A stretch of 15,487 bases of DNA from an uncultured Oscillospiraceae bacterium (GTDB taxonomy: Bacteria > Bacillota > Clostridia > Oscillospirales > Acutalibacteraceae), in contig URJF01000024.1 of the NCBI GenBank assembly GCA_900548085.1, forward strand, positions 1-15,487. The letters are read 5' to 3'. Each line of letters opens with the position of its first letter. The first letter of the stretch is position 1. The position numbers were made by a program, and so were the translations under genes. Below the pieces are notes generated by a model. The model saw only the letters and a list, made by a program, of their open reading frames with translations, ran no database searches and was not told the DNA's origin. Below, piece by piece: positions 1 through 7,352 of the stretch.

Positions 1-523
1 GATGATGGTGCGGCGGGTATGACGACCATCTGCCCGGCTGATTGAACACCTCTCCCATTACCATATTGGAGTACGGTGCATTATCCAAATCAAACATTGT
101 CGACACGATACGATGACCTGTTCCGTTCCACTGTCCTTTGCCAAACTCTTGGTATAGGCAGTTGTCGGGATTGTAGAAAACAGGCTCCCATGTCCTTTCG
201 TTATCTGTCTGCTGAACGAGCACCTCGCTGTCCTCTAAAGCAGTAATCGTTGCCTTTGTTCCGTGTGAAAAATGGACAGCATAGGGTGTTTTTTGGAATG
301 GATTTTTGCGTGTACAATCCTCGTTTATGCTGTCACCTACGGTAAAATTAACCTTGCCTGAAAGCAGTAGCACAGCACACTCGTTCTTATCCTCACAAAT
401 TTCGAGAGTCTCTCCTTTTTTCAGCTTTTTAACATAAATATCCATAAGCATTTCGGAATTTATGCCGTTCATTTCACAAAGAATTTTTTTACCGTTTTCG
501 TCATATTCAGGTTTGAATAACAT
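1..523 (-). CDS. iolB: 5-deoxy-glucuronate isomerase (IolB), C-terminus cut by the left edge
   Basis: The protein starts at ATG 523, with AAAGGGG 7 bases upstream, and runs off the left edge after 174 codons. IolB proteins are about 260-270 residues, so roughly the last third is missing. The clearest match is near the cut end, where the frame reads GEVFNQPGRWSSYPPHH, the hallmark of the IolB/KduI cupin family. Preceding parts also fit, including ECAVLLLSGKV early and GTGHRIVSTMFD before the hallmark. IolB isomerises 5-deoxy-glucuronate to 2-deoxy-5-keto-gluconate in cytoplasmic myo-inositol catabolism. The gene begins 28 bases after the nadC stop on the same strand with no terminator between, so it is probably the third gene of the nadB-nadC transcript. 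Whether other iol genes follow cannot be seen. The family call is firm; an in vivo role in inositol use is inferred. Confidence 0.9.
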   Translation of the reverse strand, partial: MLFKPEYDENGKKILCEMNGINSEMLMDIYVKKLKKGETLEICEDKNECAVLLLSGKVNFTVGDSINEDCTRKNPFQKTPYAVHFSHGTKATITALEDSEVLVQQTDNERTWEPVFYNPDNCLYQEFGKGQWNGTGHRIVSTMFDLDNAPYSNMVMGEVFNQPGRWSSYPPHHH

Positions 524-551
524 AAAAATACCCCTTTCCGTTATTCAAAAA

Positions 552-1391
552 TTATTCGATAGGTGTAAGATTTTTAAGGCTGATATCCATAATAGGTGCC
601 GAGTGAGTCAGTGCACCGCAGGACACAAAATCAACACCGATTTCGGCGATTTCCTTCAGTCTCTCCTTTGTCACATTACCGCTGCACTCTGTCTCAGCTC
701 TGCCGTCAATAATTTCGAGCGCTTTTTTCATCGTGTCGTTGTCCATATTGTCGAGCATAATAATATCTGCGCCGGCAGCTACAGCCTCTCGTACCTGGTC
801 GAGAGTCTCAGTCTCTATCTCAATCTTTCTGACAAAAGGCGCATATGCCTTTGCCATCTCAATCGCCTTAGTAACCGAGCCTGCTGCTCCGATATGATTA
901 TCCTTAAGCAGCACACCGTCTGACAAATTGTATCTGTGATTGGTGGCACCGCCCACCTTTACTGCGTGCTTTTCAAAAGGACGCATATTGGGCGTAGTCT
1001 TTCTTGTGTCCAGGAGGACGGTCTTGTAGCCTTTCAGCTCAGCCATATACTCGGCTGTAATAGTAGCAATACCGCTCATACGCTGGAGATAATTCAACCC
1101 TGTACGCTCACCGCTGAGTATAGCCTTAACGTCGCCGTAGATAACGCCAATAAGGTCGCCCTTTTTTACCCTGTCTCCGTCCTTATATTTTGTCTCAAAA
1201 TGAGAGGTGTCGTCAAGGAGCTTAAAAGTGCGCTCAAATACATCAAGTCCGCAGATAACGCCGTCCTGCTTGCAAATCAAGTCGGCTCTGCCCTGCTTGT
1301 CCTCGGGCATAACGGCATTGGTAGATACATCCTCGGAGGTAATGTCTTCCTTAAGGGTATTGATGATATAGTCATCAATGTTAATCTTCAT
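552..1391 (-). CDS. nadC: Nicotinate-nucleotide pyrophosphorylase (quinolinate phosphoribosyltransferase, carboxylating)
   Basis: Converts quinolinate plus PRPP to nicotinate mononucleotide, CO2 and pyrophosphate, the step joining de novo quinolinate synthesis to NAD. From ATG 1391 it is 279 residues, a normal family length. Visible family motifs are GERTGLNYLQRMSGIAT (about 94-110), LDTRKTTP (127-134), GGATNHR (147-153), LLKDNHIG (161-168), AGADIIMLDNM, and CGALTHSAPIMDISL near the C-terminus. These cover the substrate-binding Arg, Lys and His positions of the family. An in-frame ATG at 1409 would add six residues. The start at 1391 gives the usual MKINIDDYI opening and overlaps the end of nadB by 11 bases, typical of translational coupling. 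The gene lies between nadB and iolB in one apparent operon. Confidence 0.96.
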   Translation of the reverse strand: MKINIDDYIINTLKEDITSEDVSTNAVMPEDKQGRADLICKQDGVICGLDVFERTFKLLDDTSHFETKYKDGDRVKKGDLIGVIYGDVKAILSGERTGLNYLQRMSGIATITAEYMAELKGYKTVLLDTRKTTPNMRPFEKHAVKVGGATNHRYNLSDGVLLKDNHIGAAGSVTKAIEMAKAYAPFVRKIEIETETLDQVREAVAAGADIIMLDNMDNDTMKKALEIIDGRAETECSGNVTKERLKEIAEIGVDFVSCGALTHSAPIMDISLKNLTPIE

Positions 1392-2706
1392 GGTCACACC
1401 ATTTAGCATAAAATTCGCCGTCCTTTCTCTTTATTTCGTCCATAATTATTTTCTTAAAGTTTTTGAGTACCGTCTGCTTGTCAGGATACGATGCCAAATC
1501 GACTTCGGGGATATTATCATCCTTTACAGACTTATCCGAAGCGATACGATCAGCCGCTCTCTTAGCAAACACAAGGCTCTCAAGGAGCGAGTTGGATGCA
1601 AGACGGTTCTTGCCGTGAACGCCGTTACAAGCGGTTTCGCCTACGGCATAGAGATAATTCATAGAGGTTACGCCGTTGGTATCGGTCTTAACACCGCCCA
1701 TCATATAGTGCTGTGCAGGAGTTACGGGTACCATATCCTTAGTCATATCGTAGCCTTCTTCCATACAAGCCTCAAATATATTAGGAAAGCGCTTTTTAGC
1801 CTGCTCTGTAGTCATTGTTGGCAGAGTGAGATAAACATGGTCTGTGCCAAACTTCTTCATTTCCTCCACAATAGCGTTAGTAACCACATCACGAGGCTGA
1901 AGTTCGTCAGTAAATCTCTCACCGTTTTCGTTAAGCAAAATTGCACCCTCACCTCTTACACTCTCGCTGATAAGCTGGCGACGGCCGCTTTTTTTGCTGT
2001 AAAGTGTAGTGGGATGGATCTGAATGTAGTTAATATTCTGCAGCTCAACGCCGTGAATAAGGCTCAATGCGAATGAGTCGCCTGTAATATGAGGATAGTT
2101 TGTAGAATTAAGGAACAGACCGCCTATGCCGCCTGTAGCAAGAATAATATTTCTTGCAATTATGGCACCCTTTTCGCCGTACTCGTCCTCACACACAATA
2201 CCGTAGCAGGTGTTGTCCTTTTCAATGAAATCAATCATAGTTGTGCCGGTGACAAATGTAATATTCTTCTTAGTCTTAGCTATAGACAGGAGAGTATCCG
2301 TAATCTCTTTTCCGGTCTCGTCCTTGTGGTGAAGAATACGATTCCTTCTGTGAGCGCCCTCTCTGGTATAGTCGTACTTTCCGCTGTCATCAGTATCGAA
2401 CTTGACGCCCAGGTCAACGAGGGTGTTGATAACATCCGTAGAGGACTCAATCATAACCTTAACTGCCTCGGGATTGTTCTCATAATGTCCGGCTTTCATA
2501 GTATCCTCAAAATAGCACTGAAAGTCATCAATATCCTTTAGTACGCACACTCCGCCCTGAGCGAGATAGGAGTCACATTCATCAAGTTTTTCTTTGGTTA
2601 TTACCAAAACATTTTGGTCCTTTGGCAGACACAATGCCGCAAAAACACCGGCAACACCGGAACCTACAATCACTGTATCTGTTGTAATAAAATCTTCCTT
2701 TTTCAT
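1381..2706 (-). CDS. nadB: L-aspartate oxidase, short form
   Basis: FAD flavoprotein oxidising L-aspartate to iminoaspartate, the first step of de novo NAD synthesis. Visible features are the N-terminal dinucleotide fold GSGVAG (15-20), SYLAQGG (46-52), EGAHRRNRILHH (116-127), LATGGIGG, IQIHPTTLY (228-236), SVRGEGA (249-255), PRDVV (271-275), QHYMMGGV (332-339) and NGVHGKNRLASNSLLE (361-376). The active-site His and Arg positions of the family (H231, R272, H333, R368 here) appear present. The start at 2706 has AAAGGA just upstream; the ATG at 2751 would add 15 atypical residues. At 441 residues it is about 100 shorter than the E. coli and Bacillus enzymes, because the C-terminal helical domain is reduced to about 45 residues. 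Short NadB forms occur in clostridia as far as I recall. nadA, the usual partner, is not in the window. Confidence 0.96.
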   Translation of the reverse strand: MKKEDFITTDTVIVGSGVAGVFAALCLPKDQNVLVITKEKLDECDSYLAQGGVCVLKDIDDFQCYFEDTMKAGHYENNPEAVKVMIESSTDVINTLVDLGVKFDTDDSGKYDYTREGAHRRNRILHHKDETGKEITDTLLSIAKTKKNITFVTGTTMIDFIEKDNTCYGIVCEDEYGEKGAIIARNIILATGGIGGLFLNSTNYPHITGDSFALSLIHGVELQNINYIQIHPTTLYSKKSGRRQLISESVRGEGAILLNENGERFTDELQPRDVVTNAIVEEMKKFGTDHVYLTLPTMTTEQAKKRFPNIFEACMEEGYDMTKDMVPVTPAQHYMMGGVKTDTNGVTSMNYLYAVGETACNGVHGKNRLASNSLLESLVFAKRAADRIASDKSVKDDNIPEVDLASYPDKQTVLKNFKKIIMDEIKRKDGEFYAKWCDHED

Positions 2707-2770
2707 AAGTCCTTTTCCATACAAAAATTTATAAAATAGTTGGCATAGCAATTTTAACTATACTTATTCT

Positions 2771-2799
2771 AATATATATTTATTTTATTCAAATGTCAA
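2771..2799 (-). promoter_or_regulatory. Promoter of the nadB-nadC-iolB operon
   Basis: On the minus strand TTGACA (2799-2794) and TATATT (2776-2771) are separated by exactly 17 bases. The -35 element is a perfect sigma-A consensus. The predicted transcription start near 2764 gives a 5' leader of about 58 nt before the nadB ATG at 2706. I see no terminator-type hairpin or clear operator in that leader. Confidence 0.8.
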
Positions 2800-2812
2800 T
2801 AGTAAATACCGG

Positions 2813-2841
2813 TTGAAGTTTCATTTTTGCTGTGATAAAAT
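2813..2841 (+). promoter_or_regulatory. Promoter of the HAD phosphatase / phosphoesterase pair
   Basis: TTGAAG (2813-2818), a 17-base spacer, then TAAAAT (2836-2841), about 33 bases before the start codon at 2875. It is divergent from the nadB promoter, with the two -35 elements only about 13 bases apart, so a bound regulator could affect both units (inference). Confidence 0.6.
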
Positions 2842-2874
2842 AATCTAAAGAGTAAGAAATAAGAAGGCTGAAAT

Positions 2875-3441
2875 ATGAATGTCTACGATTTTGACAACAC
2901 GATATACGACGGTGAAACCCTTGTGGATTTCATACTGTATTTCGTACGCACCGACCCAAAAATATGGCCGTATGTGCCAAAACTGGTATATATTGCATTC
3001 AAGGATAAATTCCATCTTTTCACTGTAGAAAAAGCAATAGAAGAATATGCCGGATTTCTCGAGGGATATTATACAAAGCTCGGCAATCTCGACAAAGAGG
3101 TCAAGGCTTTTTGGAAGAAAAATTTTCATAAGATAAAGCCATGGTATGCAGAGGTACACAAAGATGATGATATTATAGTTTCCGGCTCCACCGACTTTTT
3201 GCTGGACGAACCTATGCGCAAGCTGGGCATAAAAAATTATATAGGTTCCTCCATAGACAAAAAAACAGGAAAGTTCAAGCGGCTTTGTTTTTTGGATAAC
3301 AAGGTAAAAATCTTTAACGAATTATACCCTGATGCACACATAGACAATTTTTATACAGACTCTATGAACGACAAGCCTATGATGGACATATCCGACCATG
3401 TATTTTTTGTCCAAGGCGACACTATCGAACAGATAAAATAA
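2875..3441 (+). CDS. HAD-superfamily phosphatase, phosphoserine-phosphatase-like (HAD-IB)
   Basis: A 188-residue HAD hydrolase. Motif I is YDFDNTI (4-10), with nucleophile D5 and acid/base D7. Motif II is VSGST (102-106). The motif III lysine is probably K143 in DNKVKIF. Motif IV is YTDSMNDKPMMD (160-171), with D162 and D166. The stretch between motifs I and II is long and aromatic-rich (about 15-95), as expected of a C1-type cap domain. The enzyme is therefore a likely cytoplasmic, Mg-dependent phosphomonoesterase; the substrate cannot be read from sequence. The start has AGAAGG 7 bases upstream. The next gene starts 16 bases after the stop, so the two phosphoesterases are probably co-transcribed. 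The family call is firm; no specific role is claimed. Confidence 0.88.
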   Translation: MNVYDFDNTIYDGETLVDFILYFVRTDPKIWPYVPKLVYIAFKDKFHLFTVEKAIEEYAGFLEGYYTKLGNLDKEVKAFWKKNFHKIKPWYAEVHKDDDIIVSGSTDFLLDEPMRKLGIKNYIGSSIDKKTGKFKRLCFLDNKVKIFNELYPDAHIDNFYTDSMNDKPMMDISDHVFFVQGDTIEQIK

Positions 3442-3457
3442 CAGAGAGGCAAAAGAT

Positions 3458-4837
3458 ATGAAACCGTTAAAACTAACATTTATCGCAGACACTCACCACT
3501 ATTCAAAAACTCTCGGCACCACCGGCAGACAATACGAACTTCGTTCCGGATCTGACCAAAAGTGTCTGGCAGAAACAGGCGATATTATTGACGCAGCCTT
3601 TGAGCAAATAGCCGACAGCGATACCGACTGTGTGCTCATTGCCGGAGATGTGAGTAATGACGGCGAGGTAGTATCTCACAAGGAGTTTAAAGAAAAGCTG
3701 GACCGTCTGGCTAAGAAGAAAAAGGTCTATCTGATTACCGCAACTCATGACTGGTGCTGTGACGAAAACCCACGCCGATATGCAGACAACTTCGTCTACA
3801 ACGATGTGGAAACAATGCCGTCATTTAAACTGTACGACTTCTACAAAGACTACACAATCAAGGATGCAATAGCAAAATTCGAAACACATCTGGGTACATA
3901 TTCCTATGTGGTACAGCTCAACGATAAGGTTCGCCTTTTGGCACTGAATGATGACCAAAACGGAAAAGGCAGAGCAGGATTTAAGCCCGATCACTTTGAC
4001 TGGATAGACAAACAAATCAAAAAAGCAAACGATGATGGTTGCCTTATGATAGGAATGGAGCACCATCTGCTCATACCACACATAAATTCACTGCTGACCG
4101 GCGGCGGAACCTGTGTTGGTGACAGAGAATATGTAGCCTCCCGTCTCGCCGATGACGGACTTAAATATATGTTTGTAGGTCACAGCCACATACAAAACAC
4201 CGATGATTTTACCTCCCCTGCCGGCAACAAAATAACAGAGGTGAACATAGGCTCTTTGGTAGGATATCCGGCTCCTATAGTGAATGTCACGGTAAATAAG
4301 GACATGACCCTCAGCTATGAAGTAGAACACCTAAAAGAGTTCAAAACAGACGGAACTCCGACAGATGCCCAAGAATATCTAAAGGAGCACTGGCTCAATG
4401 TGGTGCACAATGTGCTGAACTGCAACACAAAGTATCAGTTCGCCGAAAGAGTGAATGCTCTCCAAGCAAACGGCGACGACCTTGCAAAATTCTTTTTTGC
4501 AATAAAACCTGTACTGTCGTTCGTAAGAAACGACACGGTAGATCAGGCGTACAACAAACTGAAAAATCTGGGTATGAGCCGAATTTTAGACGAAAAATGG
4601 GTAGAAGAATACAAAGATACAAAGATAACCGATTTCATCGACAGACTTATGCTGTCGGCTATGGATGGCTCAACAGTAAAATACGACCGAAACAGTACAT
4701 ACTACAAATTGGTGATGGCTATTGTATCCGTTCCCAGCAAAATTTTGAAATCAAACAACGATATGAAGCGGTTGATTTTTGCTGTGGATAATATACTGAC
4801 CGGCGGAAAATATGACAACCAAAAAGACACAATTTAG
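3458..4837 (+). CDS. Calcineurin-like metallophosphoesterase with an extra C-terminal region
   Basis: A 459-residue, probably cytoplasmic protein with no signal peptide. The N-terminal 250 residues carry the metallophosphoesterase motifs: ADTHH (10-14, metal ligands D11 and H13), AGDVSNDGE (62-70), THDW (96-99), MEHH (200-203) and VGHSHIQN (240-247). The usual GNHD block reads ATHDW here, so the position of the conserved Asn is Thr, while His and Asp remain. Residues from about 290 to 459 form a separate helical-looking region I do not recognise. AGAGG lies 8 bases before the start. It follows the HAD phosphatase by 16 bases and is closed by a strong terminator, giving a two-gene unit. Substrate unknown; a phosphodiester or nucleotide substrate is possible but not shown. 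Confidence 0.85.
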   Translation: MKPLKLTFIADTHHYSKTLGTTGRQYELRSGSDQKCLAETGDIIDAAFEQIADSDTDCVLIAGDVSNDGEVVSHKEFKEKLDRLAKKKKVYLITATHDWCCDENPRRYADNFVYNDVETMPSFKLYDFYKDYTIKDAIAKFETHLGTYSYVVQLNDKVRLLALNDDQNGKGRAGFKPDHFDWIDKQIKKANDDGCLMIGMEHHLLIPHINSLLTGGGTCVGDREYVASRLADDGLKYMFVGHSHIQNTDDFTSPAGNKITEVNIGSLVGYPAPIVNVTVNKDMTLSYEVEHLKEFKTDGTPTDAQEYLKEHWLNVVHNVLNCNTKYQFAERVNALQANGDDLAKFFFAIKPVLSFVRNDTVDQAYNKLKNLGMSRILDEKWVEEYKDTKITDFIDRLMLSAMDGSTVKYDRNSTYYKLVMAIVSVPSKILKSNNDMKRLIFAVDNILTGGKYDNQKDTI

Positions 4838-4843
4838 TACCCG

Positions 4844-4875
4844 AAAACAAAAGGCAAACAGCCTTTTGTTTTTTT
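4844..4875 (+). terminator. Rho-independent terminator after the phosphoesterase gene
   Basis: A 12-bp perfect stem (AAAACAAAAGGC with GCCTTTTGTTTT), a 5-base loop and a run of seven T, starting 7 bases after the stop codon. Confidence 0.9.
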
Positions 4876-5112
4876 GAAAAAAAATATAAATAATATGTAA
4901 ATTAAAGGCAAAACCATATTGACATTTGTGTCATAATATGTTACCTTTTTGTTACTTATGGAGATAACAATATTTTGTTGTTTTTTGCATAGAACAGTCG
5001 ATTATACTATATGTAGTATATAAAAAGTCAAGTACGCAATATTTGGTGAATAAAAATATTACAAATTGGATAAAATAATCTGTAATTTGTTTCTTTTGGC
5101 ACCACAATTTGT
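4876..5112. other. Non-coding AT-rich spacer with several inverted repeats
   Basis: I find no convincing gene here. Four dyads are visible. CATATTGACA / TGTCATAATATG lies at 4915-4940 and includes a TGACA-N4-TGTCA core at 4920-4933. TTGTTA / TAACAA lies at 4949-4970. A perfect 18-bp palindrome, TATACTA-TATG-TAGTATA, lies at 5003-5020. ACAAATT / AATTTGT lies at 5061-5090. They fall between the phosphoesterase terminator and the murA promoter and could be operators, but in such AT-rich DNA some are expected by chance. Confidence 0.5.
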
Positions 5113-5118
5113 TATAAT
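5110..5118 (+). promoter_or_regulatory. Extended -10 promoter of murA
   Basis: TGTTATAAT matches the extended -10 consensus TGnTATAAT. No good -35 element lies 17 bases upstream, which fits an extended -10 promoter. Transcription would start near 5125, giving a leader of about 85 nt before murA. A seven-base direct repeat, TTGGCAC, occurs at 5096-5102 and 5131-5137, flanking the -10 element. Confidence 0.6.
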
Positions 5119-5185
5119 TGATGCTGTGTATTGGCACACATATTACATACATTAGATTTTAATACTATTTATATAAGACGGAAAA

Positions 5186-5203
5186 CCTGAAAATCAGGGG
5201 GAA
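5186..5203 (+). promoter_or_regulatory. murA ribosome-binding site with an adjoining small hairpin
   Basis: AGGGGG at 5196-5201 is the Shine-Dalgarno sequence, 8 bases before the TTG start at 5210. A 5-bp hairpin (CCTGA 5186-5190, loop AAA, TCAGG 5194-5198) pairs the first bases of this site, so it could moderate translation. Confidence 0.5.
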
Positions 5204-5209
5204 GAAATT

Positions 5210-6499
5210 TTGGAAAATTTTGTTATTAACGGAAAGCACGAGTTGTTTGGTGAAGTTAATATCAGCGGCGCAAAGAATGCGGCACTTGCAATAATACCTG
5301 CTGCACTGTTAGCTAACGACAAGGTAAGAATAGAAAATATACCAAAAATAAGCGATGTGCATCTTGTTATCGAGATACTCGATAATATGGGAGCCAAAAT
5401 AAAACTCATCAATCACGACACAATAGAAGTAGATACATCACACATAACCTATCAGAGCGTACCGTATGAGCTCACATCTCATTTCAGAGCAAGTTACTAT
5501 TTTATCGGAGCCATGCTCGGCCGCTTTAAGCAGGCAGAGGTTGCTATGCCCGGCGGCTGCAACTTCGGTGTAAGACCTATCGACCAACACGTCAAAGGGT
5601 TTGAGATGCTGGGAGCCGATATAGATATAGTCGACGGTATGGTATGTGCTAAGGCAGACAAGCTGGTAGGTACCTCCATCTATATGGACGTTGTATCTGT
5701 AGGCGCAACAATAAACATTATGCTGGCAGCTGTACTCGCAAGAGGTCTCACCGTTATCGAAAATGCGGCAAAAGAGCCTCACATTGTTGACCTGGCTAAC
5801 TTCCTTAACTCTATGGGCGCAGATGTCAGAGGCGCAGGTACAGATGTAATCAAAATCCGTGGCGTAGAAAATATGCACGGCTGCACATATTCTATCATAC
5901 CCGACCAGATAGAAGCAGGCACATATATGGTTGCTGCTGCTGCTTGCGGCGGCGATGTACTCGTCAAAAATGTAATACCTAAGCACCTTGAGTCAATCAG
6001 CGCAAAGCTGGAGGAAGCAGGAGCAGAAATAATAGAATACGATGACGCAGTCAGAGTTACACGCTTTAAGGAGCTTAACAAGTGCAATGTTAAGACTATG
6101 CCTCACCCGGGATTTCCGACTGACATGCAGCCTCAGATGGCAGTGCTTCTGTCTGTAGCAAAAGGCACAAGCATACTCAGCGAAAGCGTATGGGACAATC
6201 GTTTTCAGTATGTGGGACAACTGCTCAGAATGGGTGCTAACATTCAGGTAGACGGCAAGGTTGCCGTTATTGAGGGCGTAAGCGGACTGACAGGCGTAAC
6301 CGTAAAGGCTACCGACCTCCGTGCAGGAGCTGCAATGATTATCGCCGGTATGGTAGCAGAGGGCACCACCACCGTAGAGGATATCCAATATATCGACAGA
6401 GGCTACGAAGATGTAGTCGAAAAGTTCAGTGCATTAGGTGCCGACATAAAGCGTGTGGAAGTTAAGGACGATGCAAAGGCAGTCCCCACAGCAGGCTAA
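5210..6499 (+). CDS. murA: UDP-N-acetylglucosamine 1-carboxyvinyltransferase
   Basis: Transfers enolpyruvate from PEP to UDP-GlcNAc, the first committed step of peptidoglycan precursor synthesis in the cytoplasm. The protein is 429 residues, full family length. Key features are NISGAKNAAL (17-26, with the catalytic Lys and Asn at 22-23), the PEP-binding loop PGGCNFGVRPIDQH (114-127) with active-site Cys117, DQIEAGTYM, and FPTDMQPQM in the second half. Cys117 means it should be of the fosfomycin-sensitive type. Translation begins at TTG 5210; this gives the usual MEKFVI-like opening and has AGGGGG at the right distance, and no upstream ATG does better. It has its own extended -10 promoter and terminator, so it looks monocistronic. 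Whether it is the murA1 or murA2 paralogue cannot be decided here. Confidence 0.97.
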   Translation: MENFVINGKHELFGEVNISGAKNAALAIIPAALLANDKVRIENIPKISDVHLVIEILDNMGAKIKLINHDTIEVDTSHITYQSVPYELTSHFRASYYFIGAMLGRFKQAEVAMPGGCNFGVRPIDQHVKGFEMLGADIDIVDGMVCAKADKLVGTSIYMDVVSVGATINIMLAAVLARGLTVIENAAKEPHIVDLANFLNSMGADVRGAGTDVIKIRGVENMHGCTYSIIPDQIEAGTYMVAAAACGGDVLVKNVIPKHLESISAKLEEAGAEIIEYDDAVRVTRFKELNKCNVKTMPHPGFPTDMQPQMAVLLSVAKGTSILSESVWDNRFQYVGQLLRMGANIQVDGKVAVIEGVSGLTGVTVKATDLRAGAAMIIAGMVAEGTTTVEDIQYIDRGYEDVVEKFSALGADIKRVEVKDDAKAVPTAG

Positions 6500-6505
6500 A
6501 AATAC

Positions 6506-6537
6506 AAATCCTCGCTCAGCAGAACGAGGATTTTTTT
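6506..6537 (+). terminator. Rho-independent terminator after murA
   Basis: A 9-bp stem (AAATCCTCG with CGAGGATTT), a 10-base loop and a T run to 6537, starting 6 bases after the murA stop. Only about 27 bases separate it from the next start, so the walJ-like/rlmH unit may rely partly on readthrough or on a promoter I cannot recognise. Confidence 0.88.
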
Positions 6538-6563
6538 ATTAGAGCATTCACGAGAGGTTAGTT

Positions 6564-7352
6564 ATGGCAAAGGTTTGTCAGCTGTTTTCAGGCAGTAAAG
6601 GAAATTCAATATACATATCGTCAAGCGGCGGTAAATTCTTAGTAGATGCAGGCGTCAGTGCAAAAAGACTTGACACCGCTCTTAGCCAAATCGGAGTTAA
6701 TCCGGATGAGCTGGACGGCATACTGTTAACTCATGAGCACAGCGACCACATAAAAGGCTTGAGGGTATTCGCCACGAAGCACAATATACCTGTTTTTGCA
6801 GACGAAAAAGTAATAGAAAATATGCTCGTAACAGGCAATGTTACAGACAAAATGACCGCATTCCCTACCCAAGAAAATATGCTCATAAATAAGACTGAAA
6901 TCATACCCTTTGCACAAAGTCACGACAGTGTGGCTTGTCTTGGATACAGACTGAACACGCCCGATGGACGCTCGATAGCTGTGTGCACAGACACAGGATA
7001 TGTTACCGATGATGCAAAAAGTAAAACCTCAGGCTGTGACTTGATTTTTTTGGAGTTCAATCACGAGGTGACAATGCTGCAAAACGGCTCATACCCCTAC
7101 CCTCTTAAGCAAAGAATACTGTCAACGAAAGGACATTTATCCAATTTTTCCGCCTCAGAGTTCGCAAAGGAATTGGCTGTCGGAGGAACGACAAGATTCA
7201 TACTGTCCCACCTGAGTGCAGAAAACAACACCCCCGACATTGCCCGCCAGACTGCACTTGCAGCTCTGTCAGAATGTGGACTGAAGGAGGAATCAGACTT
7301 CCGTTTGAAAGTATCGCCTCCCGAAAACAACGAAAGGCAAATATCCCTATGA
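6564..7352 (+). CDS. WalJ/YycJ-like metallo-beta-lactamase-fold hydrolase
   Basis: A 262-residue, probably cytoplasmic protein of the metallo-beta-lactamase superfamily. Its opening CQLFSGSKGNSIYI (5-18) is characteristic of the YycJ/WalJ (VicX) group. Metal-binding motifs are THEHSDH (56-62), SHD (119-121), CTDTG (141-145), GHLS (190-193) and SHLS (215-218). Members lie near walRK in many Firmicutes and have been linked to cell-wall/replication coordination and nuclease activity; the exact reaction here is inferred only from the family. GAGAGG lies 6 bases before ATG 6564. Its stop codon overlaps the rlmH start (ATGA), and this pairing with rlmH supports the assignment, since the two families are near neighbours in Bacillus-type genomes. 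No walR or walK is in the window. Confidence 0.9.
   Translation: MAKVCQLFSGSKGNSIYISSSGGKFLVDAGVSAKRLDTALSQIGVNPDELDGILLTHEHSDHIKGLRVFATKHNIPVFADEKVIENMLVTGNVTDKMTAFPTQENMLINKTEIIPFAQSHDSVACLGYRLNTPDGRSIAVCTDTGYVTDDAKSKTSGCDLIFLEFNHEVTMLQNGSYPYPLKQRILSTKGHLSNFSASEFAKELAVGGTTRFILSHLSAENNTPDIARQTALAALSECGLKEESDFRLKVSPPENNERQISL

Noticed and set aside
552..1406. Plus-strand open frames inside nadC and nadB
   Set aside because: They mirror real minus-strand genes with strong family motifs and have no ribosome sites or domains of their own.
1381..1409. Frameshift between nadB and nadC suggesting a fused or broken gene
   Set aside because: Both proteins are intact in their motifs, and the 11-base overlap is ordinary coupling within an operon.
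2790..4928. Shared 11-mer ATTGACATTTG in the nadB promoter and upstream of murA as a common operator
   Set aside because: In nadB it is simply the consensus -35 region and the second half of the dyad is absent, so chance and promoter consensus explain it.
4919..4947. TTGACA at 4919-4924 as the -35 of a murA promoter
   Set aside because: The hexamer 17 bases downstream is TACCTT, a poor -10, and it lies about 265 bases before murA; the extended -10 at 5110-5118 is better.
4952..5152. A 66-codon minus-strand open frame upstream of murA
   Set aside because: It is AT-rich, has no ribosome-binding site, and crosses the inverted-repeat cluster and the murA promoter.
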